Positions 7,888 to 16,808 of a DNA stretch of 64,000 nucleotides are shown piece by piece. How positions within the stretch are numbered: the first letter of the stretch is position 1; the number at the start of each line of letters is the position of its first letter. A program made the position numbers and the translations under genes. A model generated the notes under the pieces. It did not search any database and had not been told where the DNA came from. It saw only the letters and a list, made by a program, of their open reading frames with translations. Source of the DNA: Paenibacillus rubinfantis (GTDB lineage Bacteria > Bacillota > Bacilli > Paenibacillales > Paenibacillaceae); contig NZ_LN909063.1 of the NCBI RefSeq assembly GCF_001486505.1, forward strand, positions 186,001 through 250,000, given 5' to 3'.

Positions 7888-9159
7888 ATGTATCATAAAT
7901 CCTTTTATTATTTATGGAGTACGCAAACCATAGCCAACATGGCCGATTTGTTATATACGCTCGCTTTAACGATATTGGTGCTGGATACTAGCGGCTCGAT
8001 TATTGTGACTACGTTAATCCCGTTTATCACGGTCATTTCACGTCTGATCAGCGGTTTTTTTGCCCCGCTTTTGATCAACCGATTCAGGTTGCCTGCTTTG
8101 TTGTTCATCTCGCAAATGGGGCAGTTTGTTCTTTTCGCTTGCCTGACGGTATATCTATGGTTTGATCAATCCGGGGGACCGAACCTGATTTTTATCCTCA
8201 TTATTGTTTTGCTTTTATCATTTCTTGACGGCTGGTCTACGCCATCACGCAATGCTTTGGTTCCCCGGTTGGTGGATGACAGCGGATTGATGAAGGCGAA
8301 TACGCTGATTTCCACCTCCGATCAAATCGTCCAATTTGCCGGCTGGGCGCTTGGCGGGATTTTACTGTCCTTTGCCGGGCCGCTCAACGTTATAGGCGTC
8401 GTAGCGGTTTGTTATGGATTAGCCATGACGTTCACCATTTTTGTTACGGATCCAACCGAGACCCCGCGAACCTCCGTATGGAGCCTGAGAAGCAGGCGGA
8501 AGCATGACGTTGCCGATTCCTCGGATTGGCAGGCGCTGAAGGAAGGCTGGGTACTCCTCTGGGAATCGAGAAGGCTACGCTCACTGCTGATTATGGATGC
8601 CACCGAACAATTTGGAGGGGCGGTTTGGGCCGGTTCCTTTATGCTCGTCTTCGTGATCGATGTCTTAAAACAAGGCGAACGGTGGTGGGGTTATATCAAC
8701 GCGAGTTATTTTGGCGGGTCGGTATTGGGCGGCATCGTCCTAATTATGTTGGTTAAACGGTTGGAAAATAAAATAGTTGCAGCCTTGCTTTTTGGAACTT
8801 TCGGTTACGCGGCAATTACAGCATTGTACGCCGTTAATACCGTGCCTGTCATAGCTCTGCTCATTATGTTTCTGACCGGACCGATGACTGAGATGTCCAA
8901 TATCTGCAGAAGAACGTTGGCGCAAAGGAGTGTTGACCCGCTGTTGTTGCCCAAAGTGTTTAGTGCGCAGTACACGGTTTTAAGTTTAATTTATGGAATC
9001 TCCTTAATGGCAATGAGTATCGTTGCGGATCTCTTTGGCGTGGCGTCGATATATCTGCTGGCGGCTGCGGTTAGCGCAATTGCTGTTGTTGTGGGGTGGA
9101 CGAACCGCAGAGCGTTTGAACCCGCACCAGCGGCGGAGAATATCCCATTGTCGAATTAA
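7888..9159 (+). CDS. MFS transporter (macrolide-efflux-like)
   Basis: 423 residues with about 12 hydrophobic segments and the layout of the MFS family that includes MefA-like and siderophore exporters. The conserved loop LDGWSTPSRNALVPRLV follows the fourth or fifth segment. The tail ends in a short hydrophilic stretch. It follows the DUF1848 gene by 17 bases and closes the block, with a strong terminator 40 bases downstream. As the last gene of a modification-type cluster it may export the product, but its substrate cannot be read from sequence. Confidence 0.8.
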   Translation: MYHKSFYYLWSTQTIANMADLLYTLALTILVLDTSGSIIVTTLIPFITVISRLISGFFAPLLINRFRLPALLFISQMGQFVLFACLTVYLWFDQSGGPNLIFILIIVLLLSFLDGWSTPSRNALVPRLVDDSGLMKANTLISTSDQIVQFAGWALGGILLSFAGPLNVIGVVAVCYGLAMTFTIFVTDPTETPRTSVWSLRSRRKHDVADSSDWQALKEGWVLLWESRRLRSLLIMDATEQFGGAVWAGSFMLVFVIDVLKQGERWWGYINASYFGGSVLGGIVLIMLVKRLENKIVAALLFGTFGYAAITALYAVNTVPVIALLIMFLTGPMTEMSNICRRTLAQRSVDPLLLPKVFSAQYTVLSLIYGISLMAMSIVADLFGVASIYLLAAAVSAIAVVVGWTNRRAFEPAPAAENIPLSN

Positions 9160-9197
9160 TGACCCAAAAAATCCAATAATGCAATGAAGGAATTGCC

Positions 9198-9243
9198 ACA
9201 GCCTTTCCGCTTCCCGTAAGGGGGCGGAAAGGCTGTTATTTTA
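9198..9243 (+). terminator. Rho-independent terminator
   Basis: ACAGCCTTTCCGC pairs perfectly with GCGGAAAGGCTGT, followed by TATTTT. It ends the 5.1-9.2 kb block. Confidence 0.85.
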
Positions 9244-9303
9244 GCTGGAGCCGTATTGGTGGTATATAATATAAAAATACAAAAAAGGAGGCAATGTACC
9301 TTT

Positions 9304-9975
9304 ATGGAATACATCCGAATTACGAATATTCAGGATCCTTTATTCAAATCGATGCATCAGCTGATGCAAAACGTGTTCCCGCCGGAAGAAGTGCTGGAAT
9401 TCGACCTTTGGAAAGAACCGCTGGAAGACCCCGGCATCCGCGTATTCGTTGCGGTGCACGAAGGCCAGGTCGTAGGGGCAACGGAGTATCGCTATTACGA
9501 AGATTTCAACGTGGCGATGACCGACTTTACGATTATCGGCCAAGCCGGGCTTGGCATCGGCCGCTTCCTGGCGGATCGCCGGCTGCGCGATTTGCACGCC
9601 TTGGCGGAGGAGAACGGGAAGAAGTTGCGCGGGATGTTCGCGGAAATTTACGATCCTTACCGGGTGGAGCATCACGAGTTCGGCGGCGTGAAGCCGATGG
9701 ATCCGTACGTGCGCCGCGAAGTGTTGTCTCATCTCGGGTATATGCGTCTAGATTTCCCTTACGTACATCCCTCCTGGAACAATGACGGAGAAGCGGTCAG
9801 CGGGCTGGACCTCTGCTTCCTGCCGATGGACGGCAGCGACGACAGCCTGGAAACGGCGCTGATCGTGCAATTCCTGCAGCGGTATTACACGGTGCTGCCG
9901 AACAAGCCGCAAGCGTGGTATGACATGGTGGAAGGCTTGAAATCGCAGGATCGCGTCAAGCTGCTGCCAATTTAA
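9304..9975 (+). CDS. GNAT-like acetyltransferase
   Basis: 223 residues. The segment GATEYRYYEDFNVAM followed by GLGIGRFLADRRLRDL fits a GNAT beta4-alpha3 core with acyl-CoA pyrophosphate binding. The rest (FAEIYDPYRVEHHEFGG) is typical of a small Bacillales group without known substrate. The start is chosen at ATG 9304. AAGGAGG ends 12 bases before it, and an ATG at 9294 is in another frame and too close. A TATAAT box at 9265-9270 may serve as -10. A bidirectional terminator separates it from the coat operon on the other strand. Confidence 0.65.
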   Translation: MEYIRITNIQDPLFKSMHQLMQNVFPPEEVLEFDLWKEPLEDPGIRVFVAVHEGQVVGATEYRYYEDFNVAMTDFTIIGQAGLGIGRFLADRRLRDLHALAEENGKKLRGMFAEIYDPYRVEHHEFGGVKPMDPYVRREVLSHLGYMRLDFPYVHPSWNNDGEAVSGLDLCFLPMDGSDDSLETALIVQFLQRYYTVLPNKPQAWYDMVEGLKSQDRVKLLPI

Positions 9976-9986
9976 AGATCTCCCCA

Positions 9987-10027
9987 AAAAAGGTCGGTCA
10001 GGAATCTCTCTCCTGGCCGACCTTTTT
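9987..10027. terminator. Bidirectional Rho-independent terminator
   Basis: AGGTCGGTCAGGA pairs with TCCTGGCCGACCT, flanked by A-run and T-run. It serves both the acetyltransferase gene on the plus strand and the coat/adhB operon on the minus strand. Confidence 0.85.
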
Positions 10028-10044
10028 ATGATTATCCCATTGCA

Positions 10045-10341
10045 TCAGGAAGGGATGTTTAGCGCAATATCGATGTTTTGCAGGTCCCGTCCGATTTGAT
10101 CCTCCACGTCGTAGGGTTTATAGAAGCCGCGCTTCATCATGTAACCCATGATCATTTCATGGGCGTCGATGGCCTCCTCCAGCTGCTTGGTTAGGACGTT
10201 GCGAACCTCGGGCGTAGCGCATTCCGTGACAGCCATGGCGTAGTTGCGGACGGAGGTTTTGGCGTTCAGTAAATAATCCATCGCCACGACCTCGTCCGTT
10301 AATTTGTCCAGTCCCATCAAATATTCCAGCACAGGATTCAT
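10045..10341 (-). CDS. yraD: CotF-family spore coat protein (YraD-like)
   Basis: 98 residues forming a Coat_F domain: LTDEVVAMDYLLNAKTSVRN, then TECATPEVRNVLTKQLEEAIDAHE, then YMMKRGFYKPYD. The domain is a short helical bundle found in spore coat and forespore proteins. It is the last gene of a five-gene operon. Gene order and sizes (81, 128, adhB 378, 72 and 98 residues) match B. subtilis yraG-yraF-adhB-yraE-yraD. It overlaps the preceding gene by four bases (ATGA), which indicates translational coupling. Confidence 0.85.
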   Translation of the reverse strand: MNPVLEYLMGLDKLTDEVVAMDYLLNAKTSVRNYAMAVTECATPEVRNVLTKQLEEAIDAHEMIMGYMMKRGFYKPYDVEDQIGRDLQNIDIALNIPS

Positions 10342-10556
10342 TGCTCGACTCCTCCCCTCGGATCAATGGACAGCAGCCCGCTCAGCTCGTGCAATTGCTG
10401 CGTGGATATTTGAACATCATGCTGCAAGATTTGCTTCAGCTCGGGATCCGAGACCAAGAGCTGCATCGTTTTCGCTTTGGTTAAAGCGATGGTTTTGGAG
10501 GCGGCCAGTTCATGGACCTCCAAGGTTTCGTGCAAAGCCTGGTTCGCTCTATTCAT
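10338..10556 (-). CDS. yraE: Small spore coat protein (YraE-like)
   Basis: 72 residues, mostly helical: LHETLEVHELAASKTIALTKAKTMQLLVSDPELKQIL. It resembles the N-terminal half of CotF-type proteins and the 81-residue first gene of this operon. It pairs by position with the following Coat_F protein, just as the 81- and 128-residue genes pair upstream. The two pairs flanking adhB therefore look like an ancient duplication. Function beyond spore-coat or forespore association is not known. Confidence 0.75.
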   Translation of the reverse strand: MNRANQALHETLEVHELAASKTIALTKAKTMQLLVSDPELKQILQHDVQISTQQLHELSGLLSIDPRGGVEQ

Positions 10557-10589
10557 GGTGGTTGTCCTCCTGCTCGGGTGTCGTAAGGA

Positions 10590-11726
10590 TTACGGTTTCA
10601 AAATCACCTTGATACATCCATCGGTCTTGGTATCAAAAACTTCGTAGCCGCGTTGGGCTTCGTCCAGCGGAATCACATGGGTGATGATGTCGCCGGGATC
10701 GACCTTACCGGAAGAAATCAGCTCGTACATGTACGGCATATAATGGATGACCGGGGCTTGGCCGGACCGGATGTTCACGTTCCGCTGCATCAAGTCGCCG
10801 AGCGGAAACCCGTTATATCGTCCGCCGTACACGCCGGTAATTTGAATCGTGCCGCCTTTGCGGACCGCTTGGGAGGCGATTACGATGGCGCTCATGGCTC
10901 CCCCCTGCAGCTTCAGGCCACTGGCCAGAAACTCCAGGTTGGTCATTTTTCCGTCCATGCCCACCGCATCGATGACGACGTCCGCGCCGCCTTTCGTGAT
11001 TTCCTTAAGATAGGATCCGACATGATCGTATTGCTCGAAATTGACGGTTTCCACCTGGTTCGTCCGCTTGGCATGCTGCAGCCGATAATCCACGTAATCC
11101 ACGGCGATCACCCGCTTGGCCCCCTTGAACCAGGCGAACTTCTGCGCAAGCAGTCCAATCGGGCCGCAGCCCAATACGATCACGGTGTCCCCTTCCTTTA
11201 CCCCCGCATTATCCACACTCCAATAAGCCGTCGGCATCGCGTCGGAGATGAGGGCTAGCTTCTCGTCCGGCTGTTCGCAGCTTTCCGGAATTTTATAGTG
11301 GGTAAAGTTGGCGTACGGCACGCGCAGATACTCGGCCTGCCCGCCGGGATATCCGCCCGTATTGCCGGAGTAACCGAAGTATGCGCCCATATCGCCGTTT
11401 TCGTTTGCGTTGTCGCATTGGCTTTCCAAGTGGTTTTTGCAGTAAAAACATTCCCCGCAAGCGATCGTAAACGGGATAATGACCCGGTCTCCCTTCTTCA
11501 GATGGGTTACCTCAGGGCCCACTTCCTCGACAATCCCCATCGGTTCATGGCCGATGATATAGTCCTCCTGCAAGTTGGGGATCATTCCGTGGATTAAGTG
11601 AAGGTCCGAGCCGCAAATCGCCGTGCTGGTGATTTTGATGATCATGTCATCGGGCTTCTGGATCTTTGGAGCGGGGACCTCTTTGACAGTCACGTTTTTG
11701 ATTCCCTGATAGGTTACGGCCTTCAT
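10590..11726 (-). CDS. adhB: Zinc-dependent alcohol dehydrogenase of the coat operon (AdhB-like)
   Basis: A 378-residue medium-chain dehydrogenase. Catalytic zinc ligands are seen in AICGSDLH and the [12 protein letters not shown] signature. The structural-zinc loop is [15 protein letters not shown]. The NAD(P)-binding Rossmann motif is [12 protein letters not shown], followed by acidic VDYVDYR, which suggests NAD(H). It is the same length as B. subtilis AdhB and sits between two pairs of small coat proteins exactly as there. The B. subtilis operon is expressed in the forespore, so a role during sporulation or in the spore is inferred. The physiological alcohol or aldehyde is unknown. It overlaps the upstream coat gene by four bases. 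Confidence 0.85.
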   Translation of the reverse strand: MKAVTYQGIKNVTVKEVPAPKIQKPDDMIIKITSTAICGSDLHLIHGMIPNLQEDYIIGHEPMGIVEEVGPEVTHLKKGDRVIIPFTIACGECFYCKNHLESQCDNANENGDMGAYFGYSGNTGGYPGGQAEYLRVPYANFTHYKIPESCEQPDEKLALISDAMPTAYWSVDNAGVKEGDTVIVLGCGPIGLLAQKFAWFKGAKRVIAVDYVDYRLQHAKRTNQVETVNFEQYDHVGSYLKEITKGGADVVIDAVGMDGKMTNLEFLASGLKLQGGAMSAIVIASQAVRKGGTIQITGVYGGRYNGFPLGDLMQRNVNIRSGQAPVIHYMPYMYELISSGKVDPGDIITHVIPLDEAQRGYEVFDTKTDGCIKVILKP

Positions 11727-12109
11727 GCTTGGCTCTCCTCCCTCTGCTCGTCCGGCGTCCGATCAAACATGCCGATCCGCCGCGTGTCCGCAGGGAACAA
11801 CTCCATTTGTCCAATCATCATCGTGTTCTTGGCCGACAGTTGATCCAGCTGATATTGCTCGGACAAGTCGTAGGGATGGAACCATTTCTTGCGTATCATC
11901 AGTTCCGTAATCTCCTGGTGCATGGCGATCCCCTGTCTTAACAAGTTCCGCAGTAAAATTCGGGCTTCCGGCGAGGCGGTCTCCGTCAGGGCGATCGCAA
12001 TATTGCGCACGCCTTCCTTGGCCCGAATCAGGAAGTCCGTGGCGAAGGTCATGTCCGCGATTTCCGGCATATTCAGCGCATTAATCGGGTCTTGATAGTC
12101 ATGATTCAT
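11723..12109 (-). CDS. yraF: CotF-family spore coat protein (YraF-like)
   Basis: 128 residues with a Coat_F domain ([58 protein letters not shown]) and an extra C-terminal tail ending in acidic and Arg residues. It is the second gene of the operon, starting 15 bases after the 81-residue gene and overlapping adhB by four bases. It is a paralog of the 98-residue protein at the operon end. Confidence 0.85.
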   Translation of the reverse strand: MNHDYQDPINALNMPEIADMTFATDFLIRAKEGVRNIAIALTETASPEARILLRNLLRQGIAMHQEITELMIRKKWFHPYDLSEQYQLDQLSAKNTMMIGQMELFPADTRRIGMFDRTPDEQREESQA

Positions 12110-12124
12110 ATATCGGTACTCCTT

Positions 12125-12370
12125 CTACTGGATAATCGGCTTGGGCCGGCTTTCGGGAACGGGGGCCTGAAAAGGAACCTGGCCATACAAGGCCTGGAGA
12201 TCCTGCAGGGCTTGCAGCGTTTGCTCCACGTCCTTTTGCATCAAATCCTTTAGGTCTTGATCGAACACGAGGCCTTGCATCAATTTGGACTTCGCCAGGC
12301 AGAGCGTCTTGAAATTGAGGATTTCATGAAGGTCTATGGATTCATGGGGCGCTAAAACTTGCTTGTTCAT
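12125..12370 (-). CDS. yraG: Small spore coat protein, first gene of operon (YraG-like)
   Basis: 81 residues: NKQVLAPHESIDLHEILNFK, then CLAKSKLMQGLVFDQDLKDLMQKDV, then a Pro-rich tail. It is homologous in pattern to the 72-residue gene downstream. AGGAGG lies about 13 bases before the ATG. By analogy with B. subtilis the promoter should be forespore-specific. I see a GCATA-like element upstream (about 12,420-12,430) but no convincing -10, so I do not mark a promoter. Confidence 0.75.
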   Translation of the reverse strand: MNKQVLAPHESIDLHEILNFKTLCLAKSKLMQGLVFDQDLKDLMQKDVEQTLQALQDLQALYGQVPFQAPVPESRPKPIIQ

Positions 12371-12444
12371 GCGGCTCGGACAACCTCCTGTTTTTAAGGC
12401 ATAGCTTACCCTTGAGCTGGAGAGTTATGCCGATTTTGGGTGTG

Positions 12445-12482
12445 AAAAAAAGACGGCACCGGTCAAAGACCGGTACCGTCTT
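12445..12482 (-). terminator. Rho-independent terminator of the glucanase gene
   Basis: On the minus strand AAGACGGTACCGGTC pairs with GACCGGTGCCGTCTT around a short loop, followed by seven T. It lies between the glucanase stop and the coat operon promoter. Confidence 0.85.
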
Positions 12483-12499
12483 GATTCTGTGGATCGGGA

Positions 12500-15400
12500 T
12501 CACCAGTTATTTCCCGCTCCCCGGATCACGTGGAAGTTCGGTGATTGGTTCTCGCCATAGATGGCCGTAATGCCCGGGTTATTCACCTTGACATTGGTGA
12601 AGCTTGCTTCGCCAACGGCAGGCCCCTGGCCGTCTTCGGCTCGAACCACCAGTTTAATCCCGTATCGAGTTGGGTTGTTGATCGTAATGTTCTCCAGCCG
12701 CACGTTCTGCATCGGCAGATTCTCCGGCGATTTGGATTGGAACATCAAGCCGAAATACACCGGGTTATTGATGTCGACGTTCTTCACCAGGATATTCTTG
12801 AAGTCCCGGTCTCCGCCGTAGAACCAGATCGCGCCAAAGTTCTGGTAATCGTTGATCTTGTCGTCGGCCCCCACACTGGTCCAGAAGTCTCCGCCGGTGC
12901 GGTCGAGCGTAACGCCGTCGATAACGGTATCCTGGTCGCCGAAGCCCAGCGTATTGTAGCCAAAGCTTAAGCTGCTGATGGTCACGCCGGGATACGTGAG
13001 CGTATCAGCGCCATACAAGTTCTGGAACAGGTTGTTCTGGCCGCCGTAGACAGCGAAAGCGGCGGCGCGGCGGACGTTGACGGCGGTGAGGTTGGTGTAT
13101 TTATTACCTACATTATAAGAGCCGCCGGCGTCGATCGCGCTAAACAACGCAAATGAGTCGTCGCCTGTCCCGCGGGCATAGTTATTGTCGATCACGTTGT
13201 AAGAAGAGCCGTTGGTCATGTTGATGCCGTCTGCAAACATGTTTTTGATGCGGTTGTTTTTAAACGTATTGTGCGAGGAGTTTACCCCCCAATACAGGCA
13301 AACGAAATGTTCAGCCCAAACGTTCTCGATGGTGACATTCTGCATGCCGTTTCCGTCGATAAACTTGCCGGGGCCGTCTTGCCGGTAGATGTAGTTCCCC
13401 CAGGCGGACAAGTCCTTGATGGTGGAGCCGTTTGCGGCAGAGCTGATGTTAAAGCCAACGTCGGTGTTGGTTTGGTCTTGCGGAGCGACCAGCTTGGTGT
13501 GCCAAGGACCCGCCCCAATAATTTCGGTAGCCCGACCGTACAGGAAAATTTTCGAGGAGATCGTCCACTCCCCTGCCGGAATGAAAATCCCTTTCTTGGA
13601 CGAATCCTGACGGAATTCGTTCAGCGCTTGTTCAATCGATTTGGTGCTCGACACTTGAACGTATTTACTTGGATCCGGGTTGGTTGCCGGCGGTGCCACA
13701 TTTTCCGTCTCGATCATGTCCACATAAATCCACGGAACATCTCCGGCGTCCTTCTGGATTCGGATTTTGGTTCCAGCCGGATATACTTGATCGAGCAAGA
13801 GCTGGGAATCTTCGTATAACCAGTAAGCCTTGGAGCCTGAGTTGTCATAACCAAGCCGCCCGAGCGTAGAAGGCGTTGCATACAGGTAAGAGAATTTAGA
13901 GGTCACGGTGAAATTCCCTTTATCCACGCCGTTGGCGTAAATGCTGACCGTGCCTGTCGTATTCTCCGCGACGGCATTGCGCAACACAAACGCATTGGCC
14001 GGCGAGGTTAACGTAAACTCCACGTACTCTCCTGTGGCGTCCAGATAAACGGCGGAACGCCCGGAAGCTTCACCGGCAAAATCGCCCGGCGTAAAGTTTG
14101 GCGCCAGCTTCGTTCCGTTGGTGTTGTTGGAGGAAGCTTCGGCCTCCAGAACGGTGAACGGCATGTTCGCACCCCGTCCGGAATATAAGCTGGCAGTCGC
14201 GGTGTTGTTGTTCCGTTTTACGGCCACTTCGTTCGCATCTGCGGCTACCGTTGTCGTCACCGTATAGCTGCCGTTTACTGCGGTCCAAGTTCCCATCGTC
14301 ACATTGGTCGACGCTCCCGGAGCGAGAGAACCGGTATAAGAACCGCTTAAGGTTTGTACGGTCGCCCCTGAGCCGTTCTTCAGTTCCAACGTAATGGCGT
14401 GTGCGCCGCCGGCGGAAGCGATCGTCCCTTGATTTTTCAGATTCACGGTAAAAGTAACGGTGTTACCTGCGCTTGGATTGGAAGGCGTCCAAACCGCCGT
14501 TGCAATCAGATCCGAGCTTTGTACCTGGCCGATCGTCAATTGCGAGGTGTGGGTGTAGCTGTTGTTCCCCTCATTGGTTTCAAAAACTGCGTTGTTCTCA
14601 TCCACCTTGGCGACAACCGCGTACGACCCGGCTTCCTTCGCGCCGATATTCGCGGAGACGTTTGCCGTAGCGCCAGGAGCAAGCGCGCCAACGGGAGCCG
14701 TACCCACCAGCGTGCTGCCTAAGTAGAAGTTCACATTCGTAGCCCCAGATGCAACGGTACCTGCGTTACGGACGGTGGCATTTAGTGTAACGGCTTGCGT
14801 TTCGTCCGGAGAAGCCGGGGACCAAGAGAGGTTGGTTACAGTCAGATCGGGATTGGGTGCGGGCGTACCAAAGATCTGGAACTCGGCCACTTGCCCGCCC
14901 GGTGCACCGGTATTGGCCGTAAACCGCAGTTGAACCTGACTCACCGTGGCGCTCACAGGAATCGTGACGGTGTTTTGTGATGCGGGATTAAACGTATAGG
15001 AGGCCGCCGAAACCAAGTTGGTGAAGCTAGTTGCCTCTTGGTTGTGTCCCAGCACTTGAATGGTTTGCGTGCGCGTTGCCCAGTCGCTGGCAGGGTTCAG
15101 CTTGAGGACAATCGACGTCAGGTTCGCATTGGCACCCAGGTCCACGGTAAGTGTGCTTGGATGGCCGTTGCCCTCCCAATAGGTAGAGATATCGTTATCA
15201 TTGGCATTTGCGGCAACAAAGGTGAATGTTGAGGAGGACGCGGTGATCGTCTTGCCGATGGCAAGATTGGATCCTTCTTCTCCTCCTGTGGATCCGGTCC
15301 GCGTTACGGTATTGCTTGGTGCGGATGCATTGCCGGCTGCATCTTTAGCCACAACGTAGTAGGATACCGTAACCCCGTCAGGCTGCGAGTCCGTATAAGT

Positions 15401-16498
15401 TAATGCCGATCCGTTGACGCTGGCGCGAAGCTGTCCATTGGCATAAATGTCGTATCCGGTGACGCCTACGTTATCGGTGGCGGCGCTCCAGGTCAGTTTG
15501 ATCGAGCCGGAGGTTGGCTGCGTAAACGCCAGGTCGGCCGGAGCGGTTGGCGACTGAGTATCCGCGCCGCTGGTTCCAGCCGTAAACGCAATCCAGTTGA
15601 TATTGAAGTCATAGCCGCTGGCGTAGACTCTAAGGGTTTGCGTTCCAGCGCTGAGCGTCACGTTGGCCGTGACGGTCTGCCAATTTTGCCACCCTCCGGT
15701 GTTCGGAACCGTCGTCGTAGCCAGCGTCGTTCCGCCGGATTGCAGCTGGATCGCACCTGTGCTGACATTGCTCGCTACACGGTACTCGACGGTGTAGGTG
15801 CCTGCGCTAACGACGTTGACGTTATAATCCAGCCAATCGCCGACATGGATCCAGCCGACATTCAGACCGCCGCCCGTATCCGAGGTGGGCTCCGTCTGGA
15901 TGCCGTTCATCGCGGTGAAATTTTCGGCCTCGATCTTGCCCGGAATCACGGAAGGTGCGGCCGGAGAAGCGCCGTATACCTCCACTTCGGAGAGCTGACC
16001 AGCCGGCCAGACGGTATTGGCCGTAATCTGGATGCGCACGTACCGGACGCTGGCGGTAGTAAAGTTGATCGTCACCTGATTGGCGGCGGCAGGATCAAAC
16101 GTATAGCTGGCAGAGGCCTTCAGATCCGTAAAGCTGGATCCGTTGGTGCTTCCCTGCACGGACAAGGTCTGTGACCGGCTCTCCCAACCGGCCGGCAGCT
16201 TCAGGACGACTTGATCAATCTGCGTCGCGCTGCCGAGATCGACCTGAACCCATTCGGGAAACGCGTTGTTCGTACTTTCCCAATACGTATCGGCATTGCC
16301 GTCGGTGACGTTGGAGGCGGTATAAACATCGGCATGACCGGACTCTGACGCGGTCTTGCCCGCAGCCAGATTCGATCCCCCTGCCGCTTGAACCGGTGGG
16401 GTCCACCCTGCCGAGGTGAAGAAGGTTGCGGCGAACAGGGTGACGACACAGATCCAGGCGATAATGCGTCTTTGGCTTTGGCTTTTCACGAAATTCAT
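12500..16498 (-). CDS. Secreted multidomain alpha-1,3-glucanase (GH87, mutanase)
   Basis: 1332 residues. A signal peptide occupies about residues 1-40 (RRIIAWICVVTLFAATFF, cleavage near VQAAG). Domains in order are a discoidin/F5-8C domain (about 45-175), CBM6 (185-305, GKIEAENFTAMNG), fibronectin III (315-400), a second discoidin (405-545), two CARDB-like domains (550-775), a conserved linker domain (780-905) and a right-handed beta-helix (915-1332). Candidate catalytic acids are D1090 (ADGINM) and D1113-D1114 (GTGDDS). This spacing and domain order match Bacillus/Paenibacillus alpha-1,3-glucanases that attack fungal cell-wall glucan and dental mutan. The product should act outside the cell. 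A perfect cre site lies about 100 bases upstream of the ATG. GH87 is my best call; other beta-helix hydrolases are less likely. Confidence 0.8.
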   Translation of the reverse strand: MNFVKSQSQRRIIAWICVVTLFAATFFTSAGWTPPVQAAGGSNLAAGKTASESGHADVYTASNVTDGNADTYWESTNNAFPEWVQVDLGSATQIDQVVLKLPAGWESRSQTLSVQGSTNGSSFTDLKASASYTFDPAAANQVTINFTTASVRYVRIQITANTVWPAGQLSEVEVYGASPAAPSVIPGKIEAENFTAMNGIQTEPTSDTGGGLNVGWIHVGDWLDYNVNVVSAGTYTVEYRVASNVSTGAIQLQSGGTTLATTTVPNTGGWQNWQTVTANVTLSAGTQTLRVYASGYDFNINWIAFTAGTSGADTQSPTAPADLAFTQPTSGSIKLTWSAATDNVGVTGYDIYANGQLRASVNGSALTYTDSQPDGVTVSYYVVAKDAAGNASAPSNTVTRTGSTGGEEGSNLAIGKTITASSSTFTFVAANANDNDISTYWEGNGHPSTLTVDLGANANLTSIVLKLNPASDWATRTQTIQVLGHNQEATSFTNLVSAASYTFNPASQNTVTIPVSATVSQVQLRFTANTGAPGGQVAEFQIFGTPAPNPDLTVTNLSWSPASPDETQAVTLNATVRNAGTVASGATNVNFYLGSTLVGTAPVGALAPGATANVSANIGAKEAGSYAVVAKVDENNAVFETNEGNNSYTHTSQLTIGQVQSSDLIATAVWTPSNPSAGNTVTFTVNLKNQGTIASAGGAHAITLELKNGSGATVQTLSGSYTGSLAPGASTNVTMGTWTAVNGSYTVTTTVAADANEVAVKRNNNTATASLYSGRGANMPFTVLEAEASSNNTNGTKLAPNFTPGDFAGEASGRSAVYLDATGEYVEFTLTSPANAFVLRNAVAENTTGTVSIYANGVDKGNFTVTSKFSYLYATPSTLGRLGYDNSGSKAYWLYEDSQLLLDQVYPAGTKIRIQKDAGDVPWIYVDMIETENVAPPATNPDPSKYVQVSSTKSIEQALNEFRQDSSKKGIFIPAGEWTISSKIFLYGRATEIIGAGPWHTKLVAPQDQTNTDVGFNISSAANGSTIKDLSAWGNYIYRQDGPGKFIDGNGMQNVTIENVWAEHFVCLYWGVNSSHNTFKNNRIKNMFADGINMTNGSSYNVIDNNYARGTGDDSFALFSAIDAGGSYNVGNKYTNLTAVNVRRAAAFAVYGGQNNLFQNLYGADTLTYPGVTISSLSFGYNTLGFGDQDTVIDGVTLDRTGGDFWTSVGADDKINDYQNFGAIWFYGGDRDFKNILVKNVDINNPVYFGLMFQSKSPENLPMQNVRLENITINNPTRYGIKLVVRAEDGQGPAVGEASFTNVKVNNPGITAIYGENQSPNFHVIRGAGNNW

Positions 16499-16598
16499 TC
16501 TCCTTTCAGAATAAAGATTTCTCGATTCTTACATCTGGCAGAGTAGGTCGTGGTGAGCCCCGCAGAGTTTCCTTGACGAAATCTGTACAGGTTACCAA

Positions 16599-16612
16599 TG
16601 TAAGCGATATCA
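16599..16612. promoter_or_regulatory. CcpA operator (cre) upstream of the glucanase gene
   Basis: TGTAAGCGATATCA matches the cre consensus TGWAANCGNTNWCA at every specified position. It sits about 100 bases before the glucanase start and implies carbon catabolite control. The other parts of 16,499-16,739 hold the leader with its GAAAGGAG site; no clear sigma-A promoter was recognised. Confidence 0.65.
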
Positions 16613-16739
16613 TAAAAAGGCGCATTCCCCCCATTCGCCAGGATAGGTATAGGTACCGCAAATCCATCATAAATCAGGATTGTTTTCCAAATAAAGGTGT
16701 ATTTCTATGAGGATAGTGTGCAGGACTATGGTTTTGGAC

Positions 16740-16786
16740 AAAAAAAGGACCACCCGTCAGTCGTCAATCTCCTGACCGGGCAGTCT
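16740..16786 (-). terminator. Rho-independent terminator of the polyamine operon
   Basis: On the minus strand GACTGCCCGGTCAG pairs with CTGACGGGTGGTC, with small bulges, followed by seven T. Confidence 0.75.
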
Positions 16787-16808
16787 CCATTTCAGCGATC
16801 GAGGCGTC

